From JALQUL01 sp964556425 (lineage in GTDB: Bacteria; Pseudomonadota; Gammaproteobacteria; Burkholderiales; Burkholderiaceae_C), in the NCBI GenBank assembly GCA_964556425.1, contig CAZKWC010000058.1:1-19426 (forward strand): a stretch of DNA of 19,426 nucleotides, read 5' to 3'. The position numbers were made by a program, and so were the translations under genes. This document shows positions 8,613-16,957 of this stretch, one piece after another; position 1 is the stretch's first letter, and every line of letters begins with the position of its first letter. The notes below the pieces were generated by a model. The model was not told the origin of the DNA, did not search any database, and was given only the letters and a program-made list of their open reading frames with translations.

Positions 8613-10661
8613 ATGACAATTACCAATCCACTTATTGCAACTAAAGCCCAAGATTTTCCTGCTTTTGATAGCATACAACCTTCTCATGTAGTGCCTGCAA
8701 TAGATGAACTCTTACAACAAGCCGAAACTGCACTAGAAAAAGTAACGGCAAATGACTTCCCTAGTGAGTGGAATGCAATTAGTCTTGAGTTGGATGTAAG
8801 CGGCGAGCGATTAAATCGAGCTTGGGGGGCGGTAAGCCATCTCAATAGCGTGGCAGATAATCCAGAATTAAGAGCGGCCTACAATGAAGCATTACCAAAA
8901 ATAAGTGCTTTTGGCGCCAAAATCAGCGCCGATGAGCGTCTCTATGCCAAATACAAAGCGATTAATGAAACCCAGCTTAATTCGGCCCAAAAAAGAGCTC
9001 TTTATTTAGCCAAAAAAGGTTTTCAACTAGGCGGAGCAGATTTAACCGGTGCTGCCAAAGAACGCTTTGCTCAAATCCAAGAAAAACAAGCCGAATTGAG
9101 TCAAAAGTTCAGTGAAAATGCCCTCGATTCCACCGAACATTTTGCTTATTATGCCACTTTAGAAGAATTAGAAGGTGTACCAGCCGACGTAGTAGCAGCA
9201 GCCAAAGCGGCAGCAGAAAAAGAAACCAAAGAGGGTTACAAATTAACTCTTAAACTGCCCTGTTATTTCCCTGTCATGCAATATGCAAAAAGCTCTGCCC
9301 TGCGTGAAATTTTATATAAAGCGTATGTGACAAGGGCATCTGATCAAGCTAACCCAGATGCCTTAAAGTTTGATAATACTGCCATCATGCAAGAACTTTT
9401 AGCGTTGCGCCATGAAGAAGCACAATTATTAGGTTACCCGCATTTTGCTGAAGTTTCAGTGGCTAGCAAAATGGCCGAATCCTCCACTCAAGTGATTCAG
9501 TTTTTACGTGATTTGGCCAGCAAAGCCAAGCCTTTTGCACAAAAAGACATAGACGATTTACGTGCTTTTGCAAAAGAAGAACTAAGCATTACTGATCCAC
9601 AGCCTTGGGACTGGACCTATATTGGTGAAAAGCTTAAAGAAGCTCGTTATCAATTTAACGAACAAGAAGTCAAAGAGTATTTTACTGCACCCAAGGTTTT
9701 AGCCGGTTTATTCAAAATTATCGAGACCTTGTTTAAAGTATCGATTGTTCCAGATACTGCCCCTGTTTGGCATCCTTTAGTCCAGTTTTTCAAAATCCAA
9801 GATCAGCATCAACAAACAGTGGGTCATTTTTATTTAGACCCAAGTGCTCGTACTGGCAAACGTGGTGGTGCGTGGATGGATGATGTAAGAGGTCGTTGGT
9901 TACGAGTAGATAATCAACAATTACAAACACCAGTAGCTCATTTGGTTTGTAATTTTGCAGAAGGTGTGAATGGCAAACCTGCCCTGTTAACCCATGATGA
10001 TGTCACTACTCTATTCCACGAGTTTGGTCATGGATTGCATCATATGTTAACTCAAGTAAATGAGCGTGATGTGGCTGGTATTAATGGTGTTGAATGGGAT
10101 GCAGTTGAGTTACCTAGCCAATTTATGGAAAATTTCTGTTGGGAGTGGGAAGTAATAGAGTCAATGACTTCCCATGTAGAAACAGGCCAAGCCTTGCCAA
10201 AAGCATTATTTGACAAAATGTTGGCCGCTAAAAATTACCAAAGTGGCTTGCAAACCTTGCGTCAAATTGAGTTTGCATTATTTGATATGTTGCTGCATGG
10301 TCAAGACTCTGCCGTAACAGACCCGATGGCTATCTTGAACCAAGTCAGGGCTGAAGTAGCGGTTTTACAAGCCCCTAGCTATAACCGCATGGCCAATACT
10401 TTTAGCCATATTTTTGCTGGTGGTTATGCTGCAGGTTATTACAGCTATAAATGGGCTGAAGTGTTATCGAGTGATGCCTATGCCGCATTTGAAGAGGCAA
10501 AGCTCAATGGTGACCCAGACGGCAGTATTACTGGCGCACGTTATAAAAAAGAAATTTTAGAGGCGGGCGGAAGTCGCCCTGCTATGGAATCTTTTAAAGC
10601 TTTTAGGGGTCGCGAGCCTTCTTTAGAAGCCTTATTAAGACACCAAGGCATGACACATTGA
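8613..10661 (+). CDS. prlC: Oligopeptidase A, M3 family zinc metallopeptidase
   Basis: Cytoplasmic zinc peptidase that degrades short peptides, including cleaved signal peptides. The 682 aa are typical of bacterial oligopeptidase A. The zinc site is visible as HEFGH at residues 469-473 within TLFHEFGHGLHHML. The third ligand, E499, lies in WDAVELPSQFMENFCWEWE, the pattern of this subfamily. Other family segments are the N-terminal TNPLIA and the C-terminal SGGYAAGYYSYKWAEVLSSD-like stretch (here HIFAGGYAAGYYSYKWAEVL). The ATG has only a weak ribosome binding site but gives the expected N-terminus. It follows folD in the same orientation, an order I recall from other Burkholderiales, and ends 31 bp before the lytic transglycosylase gene. 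Confidence 0.96.
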   Translation: MTITNPLIATKAQDFPAFDSIQPSHVVPAIDELLQQAETALEKVTANDFPSEWNAISLELDVSGERLNRAWGAVSHLNSVADNPELRAAYNEALPKISAFGAKISADERLYAKYKAINETQLNSAQKRALYLAKKGFQLGGADLTGAAKERFAQIQEKQAELSQKFSENALDSTEHFAYYATLEELEGVPADVVAAAKAAAEKETKEGYKLTLKLPCYFPVMQYAKSSALREILYKAYVTRASDQANPDALKFDNTAIMQELLALRHEEAQLLGYPHFAEVSVASKMAESSTQVIQFLRDLASKAKPFAQKDIDDLRAFAKEELSITDPQPWDWTYIGEKLKEARYQFNEQEVKEYFTAPKVLAGLFKIIETLFKVSIVPDTAPVWHPLVQFFKIQDQHQQTVGHFYLDPSARTGKRGGAWMDDVRGRWLRVDNQQLQTPVAHLVCNFAEGVNGKPALLTHDDVTTLFHEFGHGLHHMLTQVNERDVAGINGVEWDAVELPSQFMENFCWEWEVIESMTSHVETGQALPKALFDKMLAAKNYQSGLQTLRQIEFALFDMLLHGQDSAVTDPMAILNQVRAEVAVLQAPSYNRMANTFSHIFAGGYAAGYYSYKWAEVLSSDAYAAFEEAKLNGDPDGSITGARYKKEILEAGGSRPAMESFKAFRGREPSLEALLRHQGMTH

Positions 10662-10692
10662 GCCCTTTTATTATATTAATTTTGGGGTATTA

Positions 10693-11958
10693 ATGAATCA
10701 AATTATCAAGTTATTGGCAGTAAGTGGCCTATTTTGCTTAACTAGCACTGCCAGTTTTGCTTTACCAGAAGCGGCATTTCAAAAATGTTTAGATCAACTT
10801 CAGCAGCAATATAGTGCTAGGGGAATTAGTTCAACCAGTTTTGAGGCGCTTCGCCGTTTTATGGTTCAAGACGAAACCGTTTTGCCTTTGCTTGATAAAC
10901 AACCAGAATTCAGTACTCCAATTTGGGATTATTTAGCCGCCTTAGTGGATGAAGAAAGAGTGGTAGATGGTCAACAAGCCATGCAAACTCATCAAAGTGC
11001 CTTATTAGATATTGCAAAATATTATCAGATAGAGGCTAGTACGGTAGCAGCTGTCTGGGGCGTGGAAAGCAATTTTGGCCGATTACAAGGTGGTAGATCG
11101 CTACTGAGTTCATTGGCAACTTTGTCATGTGAAGGCCGCAGGCAATTATTTTTTAGAACAGAATTAGCCTCTGCCATTAAAATTGTCAACAACGGCGATG
11201 TTGCTCCTGAGCAGTTTTTGGGTAGTTGGGCCGGTGCATTTGGTCAAACCCAGTTTATGCCCTCCACTTTTCTAAGTATTGCAGTTGACTTCGATAAAGA
11301 TGGCAAAAAAGATCTTATTAACAATGCTGCAGATGCCTTGGCCTCAACAGCAAATTATCTTAAAAAAGCAGCTTGGATAAGTGGACAACCTTGGGGCTTT
11401 GAAGTCAAATTGCCTGCAGATTTTGAATATCGCACTGCGGGCAGAATTCGCAAACAAAGTGTTTCTTATTGGATGAATAAGGGCGTGGTTAAAATAAATG
11501 GTGAGGCCCTCAACAGTCCTATTCAGATAAAAGATATAGAGTGGGCACAAGCGGCTAACGACTATTCTGCTTTGCATTTAAAAGCCGACGACAAAGTGGC
11601 GATACTAGTGCCTAGTGGTTCTGACGGTCCCGCATTTTTAGTCGGGAGAAATTTTGATGCCATCTATGCCTACAATGCTTCTGAAAGTTATGCTCTAGCT
11701 ATTGCTTTATTAAGTGATCAACTTGCTGGCAGGCCTGCTTTAAAAACCCCATGGCCTACCGACGATCCCGGTCTTTCGAGAGCTCAAAGACGAGAATTGC
11801 AGTCTTTATTGTTATTAAAGGGTTATGAAATCGGCAAAGCAGATGGCATGATAGGTCTTAAAACTCGAGCAGCAATTATTGATTTTCAAAAACAAGTGGG
11901 CATGAAACCAGATGGCAGACCTGGATTAAAAACCCTTGAAGCATTAAAAACACCATAA
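10693..11958 (+). CDS. mltB: Periplasmic lytic murein transglycosylase, MltB family, with peptidoglycan-binding domain
   Basis: Enzyme of 421 aa that cleaves glycan strands of peptidoglycan to anhydromuropeptides. Residues 1-23 form a signal peptide (hydrophobic core LLAVSGLFCLTS, likely cleavage after ASFA). No proper lipobox is seen, so it is probably soluble in the periplasm rather than a lipoprotein. The catalytic domain (about 25-315) shows AVWGVESNFG with the presumed catalytic Glu125, and the family segment GAFGQTQFMPSTFL. The C-terminal 60 residues (LSRAQRRELQSLLLLKGY to the end) are a peptidoglycan-binding type 1 domain. It lies 31 bp after prlC and may be co-transcribed with it. Its stop is only 4 bp from the stop of the convergent gene, leaving no room for a terminator. 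The family assignment is firm. The exact orthologue (mltB or an sltB-type paralogue) is less so. Confidence 0.93.
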   Translation: MNQIIKLLAVSGLFCLTSTASFALPEAAFQKCLDQLQQQYSARGISSTSFEALRRFMVQDETVLPLLDKQPEFSTPIWDYLAALVDEERVVDGQQAMQTHQSALLDIAKYYQIEASTVAAVWGVESNFGRLQGGRSLLSSLATLSCEGRRQLFFRTELASAIKIVNNGDVAPEQFLGSWAGAFGQTQFMPSTFLSIAVDFDKDGKKDLINNAADALASTANYLKKAAWISGQPWGFEVKLPADFEYRTAGRIRKQSVSYWMNKGVVKINGEALNSPIQIKDIEWAQAANDYSALHLKADDKVAILVPSGSDGPAFLVGRNFDAIYAYNASESYALAIALLSDQLAGRPALKTPWPTDDPGLSRAQRRELQSLLLLKGYEIGKADGMIGLKTRAAIIDFQKQVGMKPDGRPGLKTLEALKTP

Positions 11959-11962
11959 TTTA

Positions 11963-13555
11963 TTAATTGATTTGAAAGCCGGGAGTTAAGCAAACTTTAC
12001 CGGCCTTAATAGCTTCATCTATATTGGTTTTATCGTAATTCATTCGCGGTAAGAAATTGACTTTCGAGTTCAAAATGGAGAGTTCTTGGACGGATTTATT
12101 TTCAATGACTTTCGCACCAATCAAATGCATAACAGTTGGATATAAGACTCTTGAATCTAATGGGGTATTTTTGTGATGTTGTAAGTGCTGGTATTCTGTA
12201 GCGTAACTTGACTTAAATTGAGGAGACAACCAAACCAACATCGGAACAGAAATACTAGACAAATAATGATCATTTGCTCCAAATGACTTCAGCCCTTCGA
12301 CGACTTTTTCAGTAGGATCACAATCAGCTGGAAACTCTACCCCATGATCTGAAAGCATGATAAAGGCAGTATTTTTACGATTTGAATAAATTGTAAATAA
12401 ATCAATCCAAGTATTTAATACGTAGTCAGTATATAAGATAGAGTTATCATAAAAATGATTGAATTGCTTCCATTTCTCAGGGTATCGTTTGTATTGTGCA
12501 GGGTGACTACCTGACATATGCAGAATAATAAGCTTTTTATCGTTTTTTTCTTTTAGTGCTCTTTCAAAATAAGGGGTAATCTCTTCATCAAATGAAAGAT
12601 GTGAGTCTAAAAAAATATGATCTTCTGTTTTGGCAATTCCATTTAAATTCCAATAATAATCAGCTCTCTTAGCAAGTGCTACCAATGGGTCATATCTAGC
12701 AAATTTATTATTATCAATATAATATGTTGTATACCCTAATTCTTTACTTACAGAAATTAAATCATTAGATAATGAGTCTTCATTTTCAGCAATTTTCCCG
12801 CTTAATAAAGTTTTGACATTGGGTTGAGTATTGGGGCCAACTGAAAGTACATTATTAAATGTTAATAAATCAGTTCTTTTTCCGAGTAATGGATTAGTAA
12901 TATTAGTTTGGTAACCAAACAAAGAATAATGTGATTGAGATGAAGATTCTCCAATTACAAGTACTAAAATTTCAACTTTTGGCGAGTCTTTCTCATCAAT
13001 TTTGACTTTTTTAAAACCCAAAGGATCTAAAAAAGTAATTTTTAAAGCACTATCAATAGAGTGAATACAGTGCATCACAAAGACATGTTTTTTTAAATTT
13101 TTATACATCACATTTAATAATAGCAAATTAAATGCAATAATTAATATTAAATACTTTTTATTATATTGTTTAAATGTTATTTTAGTGATAGCAAAAAAAC
13201 TAATTAGTAAATTAATAATAAATATACTTAATATAATAAATATTTTTAAAAAACTTAAAGTATGGAAAAAACTATCAATCTCATCTAAATTAGTGGAGAA
13301 GATAGTTATAAAATAAAATGAGTTAATAAAAGAATTAGCAGTAAAATAAAATACTAATTGTTGAAACAAAAAAAATAATGAAATAATATTTAAAAAAATT
13401 AAACCCACTTTTTTAAACAATAAAGAGAAAATAAAAACAAAACCTATACTAACTAGTATAGATTTTATTTGGAAATTATCCTTAAAAATGAAGGGAAATG
13501 CTATTGTTAAACTGAGTAAAAATAAAAAAAGACAATTTTTGAGTGAGTACTTCAT
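11963..13555 (-). CDS. Phosphoethanolamine transferase-like membrane enzyme (EptA/CptA type, sulfatase fold)
   Basis: Inner-membrane protein of 530 aa with about five N-terminal transmembrane helices (within residues 8-150) and a C-terminal periplasmic alkaline-phosphatase/sulfatase-type domain. Such enzymes move phosphoethanolamine from phosphatidylethanolamine to lipid A, LPS core or other acceptors. Catalytic-site landmarks are GESSSQSHYSLFGY with E203, a likely Thr nucleophile T243 in GPNTQPNVKTLLSG, and SDHG with D403-H404. The 40-residue E-to-T spacing equals the one I recall for EptA. It has only four Cys, so the disulfide-rich pattern of EptA is missing and the acceptor may differ. 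The 5' part is extremely AT-rich: 13141-13260 holds 12 G/C in 120 bases. No clear ribosome binding site is seen. It follows the recombinase-like gene by 91 bp on the same strand and meets mltB tail to tail. Confidence 0.88.
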   Translation of the reverse strand: MKYSLKNCLFLFLLSLTIAFPFIFKDNFQIKSILVSIGFVFIFSLLFKKVGLIFLNIISLFFLFQQLVFYFTANSFINSFYFITIFSTNLDEIDSFFHTLSFLKIFIILSIFIINLLISFFAITKITFKQYNKKYLILIIAFNLLLLNVMYKNLKKHVFVMHCIHSIDSALKITFLDPLGFKKVKIDEKDSPKVEILVLVIGESSSQSHYSLFGYQTNITNPLLGKRTDLLTFNNVLSVGPNTQPNVKTLLSGKIAENEDSLSNDLISVSKELGYTTYYIDNNKFARYDPLVALAKRADYYWNLNGIAKTEDHIFLDSHLSFDEEITPYFERALKEKNDKKLIILHMSGSHPAQYKRYPEKWKQFNHFYDNSILYTDYVLNTWIDLFTIYSNRKNTAFIMLSDHGVEFPADCDPTEKVVEGLKSFGANDHYLSSISVPMLVWLSPQFKSSYATEYQHLQHHKNTPLDSRVLYPTVMHLIGAKVIENKSVQELSILNSKVNFLPRMNYDKTNIDEAIKAGKVCLTPGFQIN

Positions 13556-13646
13556 ATTTAAAATTTATTGATTTGCAAAAGTATACTTTTTTATGCATTT
13601 AAGCACATCAACAAATTGTTAATATAAAAATTAACTAAATACCCAT

Positions 13647-14777
13647 TTATTCAATATTATTATATGAAATATAGCAAATTTCTTTGATATGCCTTTGCAT
13701 TGCCCAAATTTGATTAGGAATACGCAACCCACAAATTCGCATCATTTCTTCTAAAGAACAGTTTTTTGAGACCAAATTAGCACAAAATGTGTTGCGTAAA
13801 ATTTGTGGTCCCTTACGCTTTAGCTCTATATTTTGAGATGAGATTTCAGGAAAGCTTAGCAACAGAACTTGTTGAGCACTTAAAAATATACTTGATTCAG
13901 GAATTTTATCAGTTATTACACCTAATACTCTTTTTTCACCTTTACTACTAAAAGCTACAAATACGCTATTACGTGCATTTTTTATTAGATCCACCTCTTC
14001 AATAGCACTAAACTGTGGATTAGCTTTTTTCAACAACCGATAGGACTCGGTATGGTAAACCTTTAATTTTGAGCGAATTTTTTGCCAAAACATGAGCCAC
14101 TTTTGTGCTCTTGGGGTTAATTGCAAAGTCCTATCCTCTAAAACTCGGTGACCAGGCGTATACATACTTCCATTTGTAATGGATTCGAGATTTTTTAAGC
14201 GTAGTTTTTGGATTTCTTTGAGTGTTAGGCCAAGCTCAAGCATCAACAAATTCATCGTAATAGATTGAATTTCTATAATGGATTCAATTGCATACGAGTT
14301 AAAATATTTTTTTTCAAGTGCATCTACTTTTTCTAGATATAGATTTTGTGTTGTTAAAGGTAATACCTCAATATTTCTAGACGTCAAAGGATTGGTAATT
14401 CTTAGGGTATTGATTAAAGCTTGAGCAGGATTGTCATTTCTTATGCCGATACTGACTAAATGTGAAAGAACCCTATCAATTTCAGCCAAATAAGTTCTTT
14501 TAGTTCGATTACTTGCACTCCCCTGTTCGATTTTATTTAAACCTACTTTTCTTTGACTTAAAGTATCTAAAAAAGCAGCAATTTGTATTCCTGTTATTTT
14601 GCTAAGATTGGATTTTTCAGCTATTACAAAGTCGATAAATCGACCAAAAAGACTGCAATATAACCGTTGTGATTGAACTGAATAAGCCCTATCGGCAATT
14701 AACAATTGATTACGCCAGTTTTTATGAGCTAACTTAGGGTTTTGAATCCATTCTGAATTTAAAAATTGGGTATTCAT
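13647..14777 (-). CDS. Tyrosine recombinase/integrase-like protein, catalytically degenerate
   Basis: A 376-aa protein laid out like a XerC/D-type recombinase. The N-terminal helical core-binding region (about 15-125) includes YSVQSQRLYCSLFGRFIDFV. The C-terminal catalytic-like domain follows (about 165-376). The box I motif, normally TGLR-I-EL, reads LGLTLKEIQKLRLKNL, with Thr185 where the catalytic Arg should be. The HxxR box reads QILRNTF, with Gln325 for His and R328 kept. The LGH motif reads CGLR, and no clear nucleophile Tyr in the usual context follows. Catalysis is therefore doubtful, while DNA binding could persist. The frame is intact and full length, so it does not look like a decaying pseudogene. 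It lies in AT-rich DNA and no flanking att repeats are evident. The ribosome binding site is weak. What it does is unknown. The fold assignment is moderately sure. Confidence 0.75.
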   Translation of the reverse strand: MNTQFLNSEWIQNPKLAHKNWRNQLLIADRAYSVQSQRLYCSLFGRFIDFVIAEKSNLSKITGIQIAAFLDTLSQRKVGLNKIEQGSASNRTKRTYLAEIDRVLSHLVSIGIRNDNPAQALINTLRITNPLTSRNIEVLPLTTQNLYLEKVDALEKKYFNSYAIESIIEIQSITMNLLMLELGLTLKEIQKLRLKNLESITNGSMYTPGHRVLEDRTLQLTPRAQKWLMFWQKIRSKLKVYHTESYRLLKKANPQFSAIEEVDLIKNARNSVFVAFSSKGEKRVLGVITDKIPESSIFLSAQQVLLLSFPEISSQNIELKRKGPQILRNTFCANLVSKNCSLEEMMRICGLRIPNQIWAMQRHIKEICYISYNNIE

Positions 14778-15028
14778 AATAAGGTATAAGAATAAACAGT
14801 AGTTATTTATCCAATTGTCTCATATCTTGAATACAATTATTATTTTCATAATTAATTCATTGTGATATACATTTATTTATCGCTATGCTTTTTTATAGTA
14901 AAAGTTAAAAAGTGTGACTTAGTTCCTATCTTTTTCTATACTTTTTGGGTAAATTACTCCTGTTTCGTTTGTTTTAATGATGTTCTCATTTTCATTTCAA
15001 TAAATTATTTAAAACGCACAGGGGATTT

Positions 15029-15298
15029 ATGATTTATAAAAAAACTGCTAAAGGTCATCAAGTTCTTAAAGATCGATCTGTTTTTCTCAGCCCCAAACAA
15101 AGGGTTGCATTTATTTTGTTTGATGGGAGCACCCCAGTCCATCAAATTTTAAGCACTTTAAGTGCAATGAATTTAGATCAAACGGACATTGACCATCTGA
15201 TTCAAAATGACTTAATTGAATTAAGTGGCCAGTATAGTTACATGGAGCAAATGACAAGCACAAGCACAAGCACAAGCCCTACCGTTAAAAATATTTAA
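15029..15298 (+). CDS. Small hypothetical protein, winged-helix-like, with Thr-Ser repeat tail
   Basis: An 89-aa cytoplasmic protein starting MIYKKTAKGHQVLKDRS. It resembles short proteins and N-terminal modules I recall from Burkholderiales with the pattern MIY-K-GxxE/L...P-xR-A-ILFDG...L followed by a helix and IDxLIxxxLIE. That pattern suggests a small winged-helix fold (about 1-65), but the function is not known to me. AGGGGA precedes the ATG with a short 3-base gap. Near the C-terminus four tandem copies of ACAAGC (15254-15277) encode alternating Thr-Ser. It stands alone between the divergent recombinase-like gene and the convergent LRR-kinase gene. Confidence 0.7.
   Translation: MIYKKTAKGHQVLKDRSVFLSPKQRVAFILFDGSTPVHQILSTLSAMNLDQTDIDHLIQNDLIELSGQYSYMEQMTSTSTSTSPTVKNI
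15254..15277 (+). repeat. Hexanucleotide tandem repeat (ACAAGC)x4 inside the 89-aa protein gene
   Basis: Four exact head-to-tail copies of ACAAGC, read as Thr-Ser pairs. Because the unit is six bases, gain or loss of copies would change the tail length without shifting the frame. Confidence 0.9.
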
Positions 15299-15308
15299 CT
15301 CAGTAGTT

Positions 15309-15332
15309 AAAAACTGCTTATCGAATGAGCAG
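15309..15332 (-). terminator. Probable terminator of the LRR-kinase gene
   Basis: On the minus strand, CTGCTCA (15332-15326) pairs with TAAGCAG (15320-15314) around a TTCGA loop, with one G-T pair, and five Ts follow (15313-15309). It lies about 90 bp beyond the kinase stop codon, only 10 bp past the stop of the opposing 89-aa gene. A further 8-bp inverted repeat (AGGCTAGG at 15378-15385 and CCTAGCCT at 15395-15402) lies between the two stop codons without a T run. Confidence 0.6.
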
Positions 15333-15423
15333 AAAATAAAACGATACGTCTTCCAATTTACAAATTGCCCGGCAACAAGGCTAGGATTAATTTGCCTAGC
15401 CTAGCCCGTCTTATTGATATCTA

Positions 15424-16776
15424 TTATTGATAAGGTATTGCTAATAAGCGTTGAGTAATATCAACAAAACTCGGTCTTTGGGCAAGTTCAAGCTGATGAC
15501 ATTGTTGGCTGATCAATTCTAACTGCCGCTTAAGCTCACCATTACTAAGAGTATTGAAAGGGTTGCCTTCCAGTCGAACACGATCAATCAGTTCATCTAT
15601 TAAATTGCCAAATGCTTTGACCTCGCATTTTTGCAAAAGAAAAGCTACAGCAGGCTCAAGGCTTAAGCAATAAGTTGCAGCTCCCAAATCACTTAAAATA
15701 CAGTCAAATTTAGAGTTGATTAAAATATTGTGAGCATATAAATCGCCATGCAATATACTTTTTTGATGTAAATGGGCTACTGTTGTAGCCACTGCCCTCA
15801 AAATTTTTAATGCCTGAGCAAAATTAAATTTCAAATTGTCTGCATAAACATCCCGAGTACACGTTTCTAAACTTGGTGGATGGGCCAGAGCACTAAAATC
15901 GGCACTTAATTTTTCCATCACTAAAACAGGCAGACCTTCAGGATGATCATCAATTTGTCCGCTTACTTTGATTAAATGATCGTGGGAACCCGCCAACAAA
16001 GTGGCATCAATTTCAGATTGAGGCTGCCCGTCGCTCGTCATAGTCCCTTTAAACACTTTAAGGGCCATGCTTGCACCACCGCCTTCTAACTCAGTCTCAA
16101 TCAAGGCTTCATAAATAGATCCAGATGCCCCCTGCCCTAACAAAACACCTAGCCTTACATTCTGCCAACTTAACCGTTGTATTGGCGATGGAGCTAAATT
16201 ATTTTGCATAATTGGCAAGCAAAATGGATTATCTGCAAATGCCAACCATGCTAAGCGAGGTAACTTTAATAATTGTTTAGGAAACTCTACTAACTGATTA
16301 GAAGCAAATCGAATAAGCTCTAAATTGCTACAATTGCTTAAACTTAGTGGCAAATTGCTCAAGCAGTTACCCGACAGCATGAGTTTTTGAAGTTTATTGC
16401 AATTGCCTAATTCTTCTGGCAATTGCAGGATTTTGTTATCGGTTAATATAAGCCAGCGCAAAGCACTCGGTAAAGCAGATGCACTAACGGTGTGAATCTG
16501 ATTAGATTTAAACCCAACCATTGTTAAATGAAGGCAACTACCCAAAACTGCTGGCAACTCGGTGAATTGGTTATTCGAGCAAAAAATAATTTTAAGCTTA
16601 TATAGGCGATTTAAATCATCTGGTAACTGGCTTAAACAATTTCCAGATAAATCTAAAATTTCTAGCGTATCGGCAAGTTCAAAAATTTCAGTCGGAAAAT
16701 GACTTAATCCCTCAGAAATTTGTAGTCTTTGTATGCCTTGAAGCTCGCCATTTTGAAGTTGAGCCAATGTTGCCAT
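15424..16776 (-). CDS. Leucine-rich repeat protein fused to a protein kinase domain
   Basis: A 450-aa two-part protein with no signal peptide or membrane segment. Residues about 15-190 form some seven leucine-rich repeats of about 23 residues (for example LEILDLSGNCLSQLPDDL and LQKLMLSGNCLSNLPLSL). Residues about 207-447 form a eukaryotic-type protein kinase domain. It has a glycine loop GQGASGS (214-220), the ATP-anchoring K240 in MALKVFKG, a possible helix-C E255, a catalytic loop HGDLYAHN (343-350; HGD in place of HRD, with D345 and N350 present) and the metal-binding D363 in DLGAA (for DFG). All key catalytic residues are there, so activity is plausible. The substrate is unknown, and the repeats probably bind a protein partner. 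AAGGAG sits 5 bases before the ATG. The gene appears to stand alone, with a probable terminator downstream. Confidence 0.9.
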   Translation of the reverse strand: MATLAQLQNGELQGIQRLQISEGLSHFPTEIFELADTLEILDLSGNCLSQLPDDLNRLYKLKIIFCSNNQFTELPAVLGSCLHLTMVGFKSNQIHTVSASALPSALRWLILTDNKILQLPEELGNCNKLQKLMLSGNCLSNLPLSLSNCSNLELIRFASNQLVEFPKQLLKLPRLAWLAFADNPFCLPIMQNNLAPSPIQRLSWQNVRLGVLLGQGASGSIYEALIETELEGGGASMALKVFKGTMTSDGQPQSEIDATLLAGSHDHLIKVSGQIDDHPEGLPVLVMEKLSADFSALAHPPSLETCTRDVYADNLKFNFAQALKILRAVATTVAHLHQKSILHGDLYAHNILINSKFDCILSDLGAATYCLSLEPAVAFLLQKCEVKAFGNLIDELIDRVRLEGNPFNTLSNGELKRQLELISQQCHQLELAQRPSFVDITQRLLAIPYQ

Positions 16777-16957
16777 AATGGCTCCTTTTTGATGCTTTGC
16801 AATAGATTAATTAAAACTCAATTATTGAATGATTGCTTGACTAGTTCTGATTTTTCGAAACAAATATCAATTATTAATTAACATTTCTATTAGTTATTAT
16901 TAAGTACAATAAAAAAGCAGTGTTAAAAGATAACCATTTTTAAAGACATCATCTCAA

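Noticed and set aside
8521..13648. 12-bp direct repeat AAATACCCATTT at 8521-8532 and at 13637-13648 (3' end of the recombinase-like gene), considered as att sites
   Set aside because: Repeats of this length are expected by chance in AT-rich DNA of this size. The interval would contain housekeeping genes, and the recombinase looks inactive.
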